Origin: Notolepis coatsorum
Taxonomy: Eukaryota; Chordata; Actinopteri; Aulopiformes; Paralepididae
Direction of reading: 5' to 3'
DNA length: 64,000 bases
NCBI GenBank assembly: GCA_963971535.1
Contig: OZ020594.1
Location: 110,092,643-110,156,642, forward strand
Shown: positions 1 to 11,168 of the stretch, in pieces
How positions within the stretch are numbered: the first letter of the stretch is position 1
How the letters are laid out: each line of letters begins with the position of its first letter
Program-made: the position numbers and the translations under genes
Notes under the pieces: generated by a model
The model's input: the letters and a program-made list of their open reading frames with translations, nothing else
What the model was told of the DNA's origin: nothing
Databases searched by the model: none

Positions 1-118
1 GCCTCAGGGCCCGTGGGGGCATTCCAACCGCCACTGCATTTGACGCTATAGGAGAGGAGACTGTTGTGGTCTTGGTCCATGAAACAACTATTACTTGGCA
101 TTTATAGGACAGCACGCC

Positions 119-336
119 TCAAAAAGAATTAAATAAACCAAACAAATCATCTCTGTCAAACATCTTTAATTTTGCAAACGCCTCGTCAAACTGCAAGTTT
201 GTTGGTAAAAGACTGTACGCCGCCGGCTCCTTTTGCAGCTGGCTTTGGATTAGCTTAGCCTTTAGCTGCTCGGCGTCGTATTTTAATACACCATCGTAGT
301 GGTGGTGATGTTTCAGGTGACTTATTATGTTGGATA
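119..336 (-). pseudogene. possible BED-finger hAT transposase exon remnant
   Basis: The minus-strand frame contains a HLKHHHH stretch preceded by SNIIS, resembling the second half of a BED zinc finger of hAT transposases, followed by a charged region ending in LFGLFNSF and a stop. No upstream zinc-binding cysteines are visible because the frame runs into another element starting near 337. It is short and unsupported by a catalytic domain, so the family call is tentative. Confidence 0.3.
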
Positions 337-1317
337 GTAGGGGTGTAACTGTACGTGGATACGTACTGTACCGCGTCAATGTGGTCCTCCGGTACAGTAC
401 GGGCTGTGCACCGTACGATTGCAACGGTATGGTCAACCTTTTTTTGCGGAACTTAAATCCCCCCCCGTAATTTATCAACAACACTGCGGTCTGCTGTGAG
501 CATTATAAAACAAACGTGTGTTTAACCGACCGTGAATTAAAGTGTCAATGCTGTTTGTCATTTTAACAGCAGATACTTTCTTAAATGCCATCGTCCCGAG
601 AGAGGGGTGTTGACGGGGAGCTCTGATGGGTTCGCTTGCTGGTGTTATTAGCATTAGCTGAAGAGCTAACCGAAAAGCTAGTTTTAGCTTTAATGTTACC
701 TTGGCTAAAGTTGGGGCTATTCATAATCCATCAATAATGGCTGCAGACCTGCAAGCAAAGTACAGCAAGTTGGCACAGGAGTATTCCAAGGTAAATCACT
801 TTTTTACCAGTAACGTTATATTGTCTTGTTTCCATCTAACGTTAGCTCATGCTAACTTAGCTCACGCTAACGTGGTCACTGATCGACCTCTCGCACACAA
901 TTAATGACATGTTGTGGACAGCCATATCGGTGACAATGTTTAGCTTTTAGTGCCAAATGATAAGAGTCTGAGGCGGAGTCTCAAAAGAGAATGTTGAATA
1001 TTTATTGTGCAAAAATCACAACAGATCCTCTGTGCTACTTCACCGGAGCCTTGTAGACTGAGTAGGGTATATCTGCAGAGCCACTGGGTAGCGAGTGCAA
1101 AGTGAGTGGATCATTGGAGTAGGGTATATCTGCAGTGCTGCAGCCCCATAATACAGTATCATTAATCAATCACCTGTTGTTGAATAAATACCATTACTTT
1201 CTAGTTATTACTAAAAAACAGTATATATAAAACAGTAGCTGTATATATAAAAAAAAAAGTATAATTTATAATTTTTTTTTTAATTTAATTTTTTTTAATG
1301 CATGCACCGGTATCGCA
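337..1317 (-). mobile_element. hAT-type non-autonomous element, decayed copy 1
   Basis: This stretch is the diverged reverse-complement partner of the well-bounded hAT element at 9633-10703. Shared blocks include the GCTGCAGACCTGCAAGCAA segment near 740, the AACAGCAGATAC block near 566 and the GTAGGGTATATCTGCAG repeats near 1063 and 1121. The left edge carries a TAGGGGTGTAAC hAT-like end. The right edge is lost in a run of about 23 cytosines at 1318-1340. No transposase frame is visible; the 701-904 frame lies inside the shared non-coding sequence. Confidence 0.55.
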
Positions 1318-1340
1318 CCCCCCCCCCCCCCCCCCCCCCC

Positions 1341-1591
1341 ACTGGGTGCGCTGGATTTGTGAAAAACTCCCTCTTCCTAAACCACACGCTATCAGTCGTA
1401 CCACAATACTGGCAAAACGGGAGGAGTCTACAGTAAAAACGAACGCCCTTCATCCCCAATCCACCCACACCGGATTTCTTTTAACAAAAAAAATGTATTA
1501 TATATTATCGGAGCTATCAATAATGTTATCGGGTTTATCGGGATGACGTCATAATTGCTGATATCGGCCCGATAATTATCATGCATCCCTA
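1341..1591. mobile_element. hAT-like element end
   Basis: The stretch finishes in ATAATTATCATGCATCCCTA, whose reverse complement starts TAGGGATGCAT, a typical hAT terminus. Nearby GATATCGGCCCGATAATTAT is the self-complementary subterminal motif common in fish hAT MITEs. I cannot identify the partner end or a duplicated target, so the left limit is arbitrary. Confidence 0.4.
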
Positions 1592-1934
1592 CTAAAAACA
1601 CTTATATTCTCGACGGTACTAACACGACAATGTATGAATGGAAAAATATAACGCTCCCACATCCGGAACGATAGATACCCGATGTTGAATGGGCCATAGT
1701 AATGTTGATATAGCTATAATATTTAAAAAGTTATAGCCCTGCAAAGAAGGTGAGCCACTCCATAGGGTTACAGCACTGGCAGAGGGTGGTAAAGATGTAC
1801 ATACTGCGTGGCACCCAATGTGTTAAGGGTAGCCAGCTAGCTGGCTGGCAGTTCGTAGTGCAGTAGCTGGCTGGCTAACGTTGGCCAATATAGCTGTAAC
1901 TGAACGCCAATAGCCTTATGTGATCTTATTTTCT
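1592..1934. other. no gene recognised
   Basis: AT-rich sequence with a small GCTAGCTGGCTGGC cluster near 1835. No reading frame, RNA gene or bounded repeat is supported here. Confidence 0.5.
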
Positions 1935-2411
1935 TTTTTTTGTATCTACTTTTTCTCCCCCCTTTTTTCTGTATTTTTCTCCCATCCCAATTTAGTCGTT
2001 ATGCCAATCCCCTCCCCCCCTTCCTGGTCGTTGCGTGCATTTGCCCCCCACTTGCCGGTCTAGGGAGGGTTGAAGACTATCACATGTCTCCTCCGATACA
2101 TGCAGAGTCAGCCAGCCGCTTCTTTTCACCTGACAGCGAGGACTCTCATTGGGGGAGCGTAACGTGTGGGAGGATCACACTACTTCCCGCAGATCCCTTC
2201 CTCGCTGAGCAGGTGCCCCGACCGACCTGTAGGAGTCGCTGTTTACAACGACCAGGATACCCACCGCACCGGCTTCCCACCCTCTGACACTGCCAATCGT
2301 GTTAGTATGGCCGACCGACGAAGCAGGAGGTACCGCTGACAGCTGGATTCGATACCAGTGTCTCTGCAGTGGTAGGCAGACGCTTAGTCTGCTGCGTTAC
2401 CCAGCCGCTCC
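1935..2411 (-). mobile_element. tRNA-derived SINE, minus strand
   Basis: On the minus strand this begins GGAGCGGCTGGGTAACGCAGC (a tRNA-like head), has a B-box-like GGTATCGAATCC, then the body GTAAACAGCGACTCCTACAG, AGGTGAAAAGAAGCGG and ATTGGCATAACGACTAA, and ends in an A-rich tail (the T-rich run at 1925-1975). The same body, with a different head, occurs on the plus strand at 25895-26368, so these are two members of one SINE group. The 115-codon frame across it is not a gene. Confidence 0.8.
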
Positions 2412-2640
2412 TTATGAGTTTCATTTCATTTCATTTCATAGGAAAATACTTCGACTATAATGGAAGTAAATTAACGTAGATGCTGTTGTGCTTAACACCC
2501 AGTAAGTACACTTTACTTAATTTCTAAGATTAGATTAGATCATTTAGTCCGGAGTCCAGACTTTGAGAATGCCTGTGTTAGACCTACAGTATAATACTGC
2601 CAGCTGCTATAACAAAACCAAAAACTATCGGTATCTGCAG
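2412..2640. other. no gene recognised
   Basis: Contains a short ATTTC repeat near 2421 and a GATTAGATTAGAT stretch near 2530. Nothing else is supported. Confidence 0.5.
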
Positions 2641-2760
2641 TAGGGGTGCACCGATGTATCGGTCGGGTATCGGTATCGGCCGATAAGTGCCTTGTTGACT
2701 GCAATCGGCCTATCGGCCGATACGCTCGAATGTGCCGATGGCAGTAGCCGATAAATATCC
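2641..2760. mobile_element. hAT MITE end
   Basis: It starts TAGGGGTGCACCGATGTATC and continues with repeated ATCGGCCGATA palindromes, the usual subterminal structure of fish hAT MITEs. The other end is not found; the sequence runs into an (AC)n tract at 2830-2846 and then the decayed DIRS copy, which may have truncated it. Confidence 0.45.
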
Positions 2761-2863
2761 ATCAATTTGTGTAGCGTCAAAAGACAAAAGAAATCACTCG
2801 CGACCTGCACAACGCCGTCCCCAGTCCCCCCCACACACACACACACAAGCTACTGCATCAAAG

Positions 2864-4882
2864 TTATATATTCGTACTTGGCTTATCGCGTCCCGCTCTT
2901 AAGCCTATCGAGATACCTATTGTACCTCCATCAACGAATAAAAAACAAATACACCCCACCTGCCGGGTCCCGCCCCTATGGAGGCGCAGCCTACAAGACA
3001 GTGGGCCTGGTCACCAAACACTCTTCCTCTAATTTCGTTCCCATCATATCGGATGCAGTGCACCTTATGTTAACTAGTTGTTATGAAAAGATTAGAGAAA
3101 TTGCGTAATGTTGAAAGCTTACCGGAGGTTTGCTTACCCCTGGAATCTTCGGGGCATGCTTCAGCGACACGTCGGGCCTATTCTGATGTTCCTCGTCTGG
3201 TGACAGCAGATCCAGGAGCAGCGTACAAGGTTGGCTATCGAGCCGGGTTATACACAGGTAGGCCCTGTGTCTTCAGGCATGGGTATTAGTGTTAGTAATG
3301 CTGGTTTGTTTTGTTACACAACCATGTTGTGTGTCGGCGCCAGGGGCGGGATGGTTTGGTGAACGTTTCACTGCAGTGAACGGGTTCCAAGCGGTCCTGG
3401 GCGTGCTGTTAAACAACTAATGCTAATGCTACATGCTAACGCTACATGCTAACACTACTGCTACGCTGTTCTAATGTCTCCGCCGTGGGATGTTGTCACT
3501 TTTCCCTCCTCTTGCCCGGTTCATCAATGAAGGTCAGTCGGTAGCTGATGTGGGGGTTTTGCTGAGTCCTATTTACCTTTTTACGGGTAAATGGGTTGAC
3601 AACAGGGTAGGCCGTGGCTAGGAGCCTAGCCAGGTAACGTTACCCCTGTGTCCCGGCGGGGTTTTGTTGAACGGTATTCCCATCTGGGAGCCGATGCTTG
3701 AAGCTCGGCGGGTAGCAGTAGAGCTATACTACTGCAGGATGGGACTTAACGGCGGGCCGTGTTGGGGCTCAGCTGACTGTTTCTGTCCATAGTAGCGTTG
3801 AACGCTATGCTAGTAGTGTAGTGGGCTACTGTTTTGTTCTGTCGCCCTGCTATGAGAAGGTCTGTCTATGCTACAGCTTTCTCTCCTCTCAACCATTTCA
3901 TGCTGACGGTCAATCGGTGTCTATTGGGGGAGTAGTGCGGGGGGGGGGCTTTGTTTACCTTTTTTGGTAAATGGGCTAAGCTGGGGCTGGTGTGCTGTTG
4001 TGAATATTTTGAATGAATGCGGAACTGGTTCGCTCTGGTCCGCCTCCCCTTAACGTTGTGTATATGGGCTTGCTCATTCTACAGTATTTTGTGGTTTAGT
4101 TCTTTTATTCATTTAACCCCTTCATGGTGCACACCACAGTGGAGGTTGCTGTTTGCAACCACCAATGGTGCTCCGTGTTAACATCAGTCCTTTGCTTTTG
4201 ACATATTGAAACAGTGCCCCGCCCGGCCGACGCCATGGGTGGGTCGGCCTGGCGAGTGGCTGGTGGGCTGCTAAAGCCTGTACCGCCACGGTATGGAATT
4301 GGCAGCGATTAGAACTGTGTTCGAATTGCTGTTTTTTCTATCAAAAAAATGGTGTCTGGTGGCGGGGCCTTGAGGGCCAGCCGACGTCGACACATCGCGC
4401 GAGGTTGTTGACGTTATTAGCTTTGACCTAGCCGCAAGCTATAACCGCTCAGGATTCCCCTCTCCGCAGGGGTTTTTGGTCTTCTGCTGGAGCGCGGGCG
4501 GTATTTCCCACACCGCCTCACACCGCGCAGCCAGAAGAAGAGAGAGCACGGCCTCGTCAGCGGCGATGACGAGGCCCTCGACAGGCGGCCATGTTTTTCC
4601 CCCGCCAGAGGTATCCTGGGCGTTGAATCGACAGGTGTCCACAAGGCCGACAGCCTTAGCGGCAGAGGGATCGGCCATGTTGGATGGGTTCGGCTTGAAC
4701 AACAAGCCGTCACCGTCCTGCCGCGAGCAGCCCGCTCTCCGATCACTCCCTCCCCCAACACCAGCGGAAAAAGTGGGCTCTGATTGTTTCCTTTGGCTGC
4801 GGGCCGCGTGCCTTTGTTGAAGCGCGGGCGGCCCCACTTTTCGCTTCTCATGGGGACAGGGGCTGACACCCAGTTGATGGTA
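2864..4882 (+). mobile_element. DIRS retrotransposon, 5' part only, decayed
   Basis: This copy aligns with the first 1.6 kb of the full DIRS at 30910-36271. It shows the left end TTATATATTCG, the CCCGCTCT and GCACCCCACCTG-type ITR blocks (here ACACCCCACCTG), the gag start MKRLEKLRNVESLPE at 3083, and a late gag block at about 4500-4880 sharing CCTCGACAGGCGGCCATGTTT, GAGGGATCGGCCAT and GACACCCAGTTGATGG. Frames are broken by many indels. It ends where the LINE at 4883 begins. A TTAA-flanked segment at about 4114-4185 may be a small piggyBac-type insertion, which I could not verify. Confidence 0.75.
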
Positions 4883-4947
4883 CAAAAAATCTTCACACAC
4901 CAAAGACTATCTGAGCCAATTTTCTACACAGTTTAGTTTAGTAGCAA

Positions 4948-5426
4948 TTTCTGAGACCTGGATTGCCCAAGAGAAAGAAGAGTTTTTTTAGTTGGATGGG
5001 TATGATTTTAGATGTATAAACAGAATCCACAAAGGGGGAGGCGGGACTGCTTTATTCATTGATAAAAAACTAAAGTATAAGGTTATTGACCACGTGAGTG
5101 CTGCTATTGAAGACCTCTGTGAGTACATTACAGTGGAGATTGAAAGGAAAAAGCAGAAAAACATCTTGGTTAGCTGTGTGTATAGAGTGCCTAGTTCAAG
5201 CATTGAGAATTTCAGAGAAAAGATGGAAGAGCTACTTACTAACATAGAGCAAAAGGTTACATTCATTTGTGGCGACTTTAATATCAATCTTTTAAACCCA
5301 GACAAAAAAACAAATATAGATGATTTTACATCAATCATGCATAGCCTAGGCCTCTTCCCGATAATTAATAAGCCTAGCAGAATAACCTCTCATTCTGCTA
5401 CTTTGATCGATAACATTTTCACTAAT
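4948..5426 (+). pseudogene. LINE AP endonuclease domain, 5' half
   Basis: This frame encodes the endonuclease/exonuclease/phosphatase fold that nicks target DNA for target-primed reverse transcription. Visible motifs are ISETW (metal-binding E), GGGTALFI, VYRVPSS and the catalytic CGDFN. The frame has an in-frame TAG at 4989-4991 between EEFF and LDGYDF, so the copy cannot make a full protein. It stops at LIDNIFTN because a solo LTR is inserted at 5427. The remainder (VINNVCGLL, then NDITDHLPVF with the catalytic SDH-equivalent DH) resumes at 6738-6749 and 7053-7090. Confidence 0.8.
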
Positions 5427-6732
5427 TGTTGTGAAGGGCCAGATTAAAGCTGAGAATCTACATTTATTGTTTTATATACATTGTATATTCTTTATATATA
5501 CATGGTATATCCCTTTAAGCCTGCGTTCGAATCATAGTAATATTCGCTCTCCTTATTGGATAACGCCCTCGGCGCCAGGCCGCAAGCCCCCAAAGTCAGG
5601 TTCAAAGACGAGCCCGGGCATGTCGTAACACGCCCGGAGACAGCGTATTGATTCGAGACGAGAACTGAGGTTCGGGACTAGATAACCACTTAAGTATATA
5701 TGCTGCGGCAGGTGCGAACAGCAGTAGTGTAGTGTTCGTCTAAGTAGCTGTTCATCAAGTTCGGTAACAGTGAAGTGAGCAGCAGTGCGTCTAACAGAGC
5801 GTTGAGAACCATGTGCGAATTGAATAGTAAAGTGTCATATTTAATGCAGTAACGTCAAGTTCGACTTAGTTTAATGTGAAGTAAATAGTCGTTAATTTAT
5901 TGTGTATCGTGCCAACCACAGTTTGTTCGTGTGTAGCATTACCCAGCGGTTCGTTCGTTTAGCTAGTGGACCTTAGCCAGTGCGCGTGGACTAAATACAT
6001 TGGTGCCAGCACACGAGGAGGCCTAGTCGGAGAACCTGCTGGACATGTGCACAGGAGAACCAGCGGCGGCGATTGCAGAACCATTACTGGTTGGATTATA
6101 TTGATTGTGGAACGTATTACCCGGAGAAGAGCATCGTTAATCTCCACTGTGGTTTGGGATTTAACCTCGTGAGGATCTACATTCGGGCTGGCCTCATGGA
6201 CCGAGGCTAGCTGGCTATCATCGTTTGCTATCGAGCATTGGATTACAGTTATTGCTTTTGTTGCTGAGCGTTGGATTACAAGGACTGGCTTCTGTACGTG
6301 AATCCCCTTCTTCTTCAATTGATCAGACTGAGTATCCGAACATTCCTCTCTCCTCCAGACCTTACAACTCTGGGAGGAACCCATTGTCTCCAGGCGGTAC
6401 CAGCGTTGCCCTCTATAATTGCTATTATACGCCAGGCGGCGTTAGCCTAGTACCCATCGTAGGAATCATTCTATTCCCAGTGATTTATGCTACTGACTGA
6501 CTTTATGCCTATTCTTCGCCATACAAGCGCGACCCTAATTCTCATTCTGTAACCAATTATTGCATAATAATAAATACCCTCAAATACTATTTCTTTGTCA
6601 ATGCCGTGTTATTATGAGTGTCCACCATATATTCGATGTACTGTCTGGCCAGTAATTAAAGTACATACCTAGCAGTGGTTTAATCTATCACAATCTTTAA
6701 TACAGTCAGGGTTTTGTAACCCCTCAGTTACA
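5427..6732. mobile_element. solo LTR inserted in the LINE
   Basis: The 1,306-bp segment starts TGTTGTGAAGG and ends CAGTTACA, so it has TG...CA termini. It is flanked on both sides by CTAAT (5422-5426 and 6733-6737), a 5-bp target duplication as produced by retroviral-type integrases. A TATA-like AAGTATATATGC lies near 5692 and an AATAAA signal near 6570, which supports plus orientation. There is no internal gag or pol, so it is the product of LTR-LTR recombination. Short frames inside are not genes. The family is not identified. Confidence 0.8.
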
Positions 6733-6749
6733 CTAATGTTATAAATAAT

Positions 6750-7043
6750 AGAATTCATCATCATCATTTTTATTTATTCGTACATGGAATTACCACAGTC
6801 CAACAGTACATATTCATACAATTCACCAAAAATACCATGGCCGAAAGGAACAGGAAGAAGAAAAAATCTTATATATACCTGCCCCTACACACACACAACA
6901 CACCGATAGACATATTGTGTAAAACCAAACAGAATATACCCATTTTGCAAAAAAAAAAAAAGTTTAACATCAACACAACCAAATTAAATCAACATAAATA
7001 AACCCATTTTGTCTATCTATCAGTCAAACTACATCTTTGACTG
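6750..7043 (-). mobile_element. short retroposed fragment with target duplication
   Basis: This 294-bp segment is flanked by ATAATAAT-like direct repeats, exactly ATAAATAAT at 6741-6749 and 7044-7052, a 9-bp target duplication. It begins with a CATCATCATCAT-type run, which on the minus strand is a (TGA)n tail, so it is probably a 5'-truncated LINE or SINE in minus orientation. No frame or tRNA-like promoter is visible. Confidence 0.65.
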
Positions 7044-7049
7044 ATAAAT

Positions 7050-8660
7050 AATGTGTGCGGACTGCTGACAAATGATATAACAGATCACTTACCAGTTTTT
7101 GTAATAATAGAAGATAATAATCAGCCAAAGAGGGAATCTCAGAAAATGTGTAATAAAAGGCACCTTTCAGAGGACTCGATAGGGGCACTCAAAAGGGAAC
7201 TGGCTCTCCAGCAATGGGTTGAGGTGTTTGAAGCAACTGATGTGGACTCAGCATATGGCTGCTTTCTGAATACATTCATGACTTTATATGATCGTTTCTG
7301 TCCTATTGTGCAGCAAAGTAGCAGACGAACTAGGAAGCCAGATAAACCATGGATAACAAAAGGAATTTCAAATGCCTGTAAAAAGAAGAATACTCTTTAT
7401 AGAGATTTCATCAAGCATAGAACTAAACAGAAATAAATCAAATATAAAATATATAAAAATAAATGAACAGATACTCTAAGAAAACATAAGAAGAATTATT
7501 ATAATAACTTACTAGAAATTTATAAAAATGATATTAAAGGAACATGGAAAATTATAAACACAATAATTGGAAAATCAAATAACAAACCAGGCTCTATTGA
7601 TAATTTTTCTGTAAATGGAACGGAAATAACCAACATGCATGAGGTAGTGGAGGAGTTTAATAATTTCTTTTGTAAATGTTGGCCCAGATCTTGCAAGGAA
7701 GATCAAGCCTCCACAAGGGGGAACTATTGCAGAACAATACATTGATAGGAATCCATCCACAATCTTTTTGTATGACGTATCTAATATGGAAATAATTGAT
7801 ATTGTAAACAATCTCAAGAATAAAACATCTACAGATGTGAATGTGATAGACTGAAATGAAAACAGCCAAAGTAATTCCAATACATAAAGCAGGAGAAAAA
7901 AATGTTTTTACAAATTATAGGCCTGTTTCTTTACTTCCTCAATTTTCTAAAATTCTGGAAAAACTTTTTGTTGCACGTCTGGACAGTTTTATTGATAAGA
8001 ATAAGATATTGATTGATAGCCAGTATGGATTCAGAACTAACAGATCCACATCAATGGCTCTCATGCAGGTAGCAGAAGAGTTAACAAATTAAATCGATAA
8101 TAAACAGTATGCAGTTGGAGTTTTTATTGATCTGAAAAAAGCTTTTGATACCATTGACCATGATATTTGACTCAGAAAACTTGAAAAGTATGGAATTAGA
8201 GGGGTAGGGCTCAGTTGGGTAAAAAGTTACATAGAAAATAGGAAACAATGTGTGCAGATGGGGGAGACCAGATCATCCTGCAAAGTGATAACATGTGGGG
8301 TACCGCAAGGATCCATTTTATGACCGAAATTATTTATATTGTATATTAATGATATCATTGATGTTTCTGATAAACTTAAATGTCATTTTTGCAGATGATA
8401 CCAACATTTTGTGTTCAGGTGCAGACCTTCAACAGTTGCTAACAAATATTACAGGTGAACTGGGGAAGCTGAAATGTTGGCTTGATACTAACAAACTCTC
8501 CTTAAATATAAGTCTAAATGTATTTTGTTTGGTAATAAAAAAAATACATCCGGATACTCAAGTAGAGATATGCATAGATAATGTTCATCTTGAAAGAGTA
8601 AATGAATATACTTTTCGTGATAGACCAAAACCTCAGCTGGAAAACTCATTAACTATGTAA
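7050..8660 (+). pseudogene. LINE reverse transcriptase, decayed
   Basis: The region continues the LINE frame after the insertions: endonuclease C-terminus (NDITDHLPVF), a linker with RKPDKPWITKGI, then RT blocks NYRPVSLLPQFSKILEKL, SQYGFRTNRST, GVFIDLKKAFDTIDHD and an FADDTNIL-type catalytic box (read with one frameshift near 8392), followed by LKCWLDTNKLSLN. Stops and frameshifts occur near 7435, 7850, 8092, 8169 and 8320. It is clearly a dead copy. The order of blocks is that of a jockey/CR1-type RT. Confidence 0.8.
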
Positions 8661-9138
8661 AGAAAAAACCAGCGTGTAGCTTAGGTATCTTAAGAAAAAC
8701 CAGACGCATATTAAATTTGAGATCATTATACACAATTTATTGTACTCTTTTATTACCATATCTAACTTACTGTATAGAAACGGGAAAACATATACAAAAC
8801 TAATCTAAATCCTATTATCATCTTACAGAAAAAGGCAATAAGGGTTGTGAACAATGTTAGTTATCTCCATCCTACAAACAGTTTTTTGAACTAAGGGCAT
8901 TAAAGTTCCTCGACTTAGTTGACCTTAAAACATCAGAGATAGTTTTTAAAAAGCTAGAAGTTATCAACTGCCATGTAACTTACAAATTTTGTTTAAAGAA
9001 CGAGAGGTGACGTATAATTTAAGAAGAACACTCAATTTGAAACAGCCTAGAGCTCGAACCACACTTAAAAGTATGTCTGTGTCAGTTAAAGGAGTGAAAC
9101 TCTGGAACAATATACCGGATGAAATAAACAGCAGGAGT

Positions 9139-9364
9139 TTTCTTTTTTTTTAAACTTTGACCAGTCAGCTGGTTCTTTTCAGCGTTTATCGCTTTTTTCT
9201 GGTCAAGCATGACCGACAGAAATAGGATATAGATCGGGGGAAAGACACTGAGAAAATACGGCGAGTCCGGGAGTCGAACTCGTGTACCCCAGATCCGTGA
9301 CGCGCACGGTTGTCCCCGACGCCGAAATGGCGCCGAGGTACGCAGTGAGCTACTGGAGCTCCCC
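9139..9364 (-). mobile_element. tRNA-derived SINE with 9-bp target duplication
   Basis: The minus strand reads GGGGAGCTCCAGTAGCTCAC at the head, a B box GAGTTCGACTCCC, and ends in an A-rich tail. AGCAGGAGT flanks it at 9130-9138 and 9365-9373. It lies in the LINE 3' region and is therefore younger than the LINE. It differs from the SINE at 1935-2411 in its body, but shares the CGGAGTCGAACTC-type B-box context with 24210-24381. Confidence 0.85.
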
Positions 9365-9632
9365 AGCAGGAGTATTTTTAAGTTTAAAAAGATCTTTAAA
9401 AACAGGGTACTAGAATCTTATAGTAAAATTTAACCTACAATCTGTTTTTCTCTACCATGAAACTCTGGTATTGCAGATTAAATTTTGATTTTCCTATGTT
9501 GGCTTCTTATGTTCTTTTCAGGAACGGTTTTTGTTGATTTATTTTTTTGTTTGTTATATTTTGAAAACTAACTTGTTTGAATTTGTTTTTTTAATTAGGG
9601 GTAGGTTGCTCTATAAGCCTTCGGCTTCAAAC

Positions 9633-10703
9633 TAGAGATGTTCCGATACCATTTTTCCCTTTCCGATCCGATTCCGATACCTAAGCTTTGGGTATCGGCC
9701 GATACCGATATTTATCCGATACCAGTGCATAAAATTTTTTTTTTAAAAAAAATTATATAAATTATACTTTTTTTTTTTTTTAGATACTGTTATACTGTTT
9801 TTTTTAGTAATAACTAGAACGTATGGTATTTATTCAACAACAGGTGATTGTATAGATTTGTATTAGTATCATTAATCAATGAGTATGGGCTGCAGCACTG
9901 CAGATATACCCTACTCCAATGATCCACACGGACATTAAACGGTGTTGCACTCGCTACTCAGTGGCTCTGCAGATATACCCTATTCAGTCTGTAAGCTAGT
10001 GGCAGATAGACCGTTCATGTTGTGATTTTTGATGCAAAATAAATATTCAACATTCTCTTTTGAAACTCCGCCTCAGACTCTTATCCTTTGGCACTTGCTG
10101 TACTTTGCTTGCAGGTCTGCAGCCATTATTGCTGGATTATGTGAATAGCACCAACTTTAGACACGGTAACGTTATCAAGCTAAGCTAACTGACCTAGCTC
10201 GCCTTCCCGCATCGACATTAAGATAACGTTAGTAATAGTCAGCTAACGCTAGTCCGTAGCTACTTAACTTAAATACAATTCACCGTGGGTGCATTATTGT
10301 TGATAGACGGTCACGGACAGTGTTAGGTCCTGGAGAAAGGACAGGCGATCATCTGATTTGATGTAACGTTAAAAGCGGATGTTGTTCCAACTAGCTATCT
10401 TTCCAGCTAATGCTATCATAACACCAGCCAAACACATCCCGATTCCCGTCCGAGCTCCCCGTCACACCGCACTGTCGGGGACAATGGAATTTAAGAAAGT
10501 GTATCTGCTGTTAAAATGACACAGCATCACACTTTAAAACATGTTCATTTTATAATCCTCACTCTCCGCAGGACTCGGCAGGAGATAAATTACATCATGG
10601 GATCGGAGGCTAGAATTTACGTGTACTCGCCGATACCGATACTAGCATTTTAGGCAGTATCGGCGGCATTTCCGATACTAGTATCGGTATCGGAACAACT
10701 CTA
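9633..10703. mobile_element. hAT element, 1,071 bp, complete ends
   Basis: Termini are TAGAGATGTTCCGATACC and, reverse-complemented, TAGAGTTGTTCCGATACC (one mismatch in 18). The 8-bp duplication CTTCAAAC is at 9625-9632 and 10704-10711, diagnostic of hAT transposition. Subterminal ATCGG/CCGAT repeats are dense at both ends. There is no transposase frame, so it depends on a partner in trans. A diverged copy in opposite orientation is at 337-1317. Confidence 0.9.
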
Positions 10704-10769
10704 CTTCAAACCTATCCTTTTCGTTTATTTATTAGTAAACATTCGAAATAAAATAATTCATTCATTCAT

Positions 10770-11060
10770 ATCTCCCGGGCCTTTCTGTGTGGAGTTTGCA
10801 TGTTCTCCCCGTGCTGGCAAGGGTTTCCCCTCCAGATAAGATAAACCCAAAGGAAAAACATGCAAAACAGATGGCTAACGCTGTCGCGTCCCTGACGAAG
10901 ACTGACAGGAGCACTTGGATTGGTCCCCGGGCGCGGCCCACGCCACAGCCCATGTCTGCTCCCGGCTGCCCTTGGGGGGGAAGGACGACGGGATGGGAAA
11001 AGTGCAGAGAGACATTTCATCAGTGCATGTGTGTGAGTGTTCCTGTGTGTCGCCCATCTC
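10770..11060 (+). mobile_element. V-type SINE fragment
   Basis: It starts with the conserved V-domain-like segment CTTTCTGTGTGGAGTTTGCA followed by TGTTCTCCCCGTG, shared by many vertebrate V-SINEs. It continues with GGTCCCCGGGCGCGGCCCAC and GCTCCCGGCTGCCCTTGGGG. The second half recurs at 22030-22215. The tRNA-like head is missing, so this is a 5'-truncated copy abutting the LINE tail at 10769. Overlapping frames of 60-100 codons on both strands are not genes. Confidence 0.7.
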
Positions 11061-11168
11061 GCATGTATGTGTTCTTCTTCTAAAAAAGTACATGGGGTTT
11101 CTATTTAATATACTGCAAACGGTGTTTGGGGACCTGTACTCTTTATTATTTTCAAGTCTACTTTCAGC

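Larger units (their letters stand above)
4883..10769 (+). mobile_element. old LINE (endonuclease + RT), hosts nested insertions
   Basis: A single LINE copy on the plus strand. Its endonuclease domain lies at about 4950-5426 and 7050-7090, its RT at about 7100-8660, and its 3' UTR runs to an ATTC-repeat tail at about 10753-10769. It is interrupted by a solo LTR (5427-6732), a 294-bp retroposed piece (6750-7043), a SINE (9139-9364) and a hAT element (9633-10703). Each is flanked by a readable target duplication. Removing them restores collinear LINE sequence. The RT resembles the jockey/CR1 superclade; I cannot name the family more precisely. Confidence 0.8.

Noticed and set aside
1298-1546. 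82-codon frame starting with a proline run
   Set aside because: The start is the poly-C tract between two hAT fragments; there is no homology.
4417-4903. Two 150-codon minus frames
   Set aside because: They are antisense to the decayed DIRS gag region. The same antisense frames appear at 32004-32463 over the full DIRS copy.
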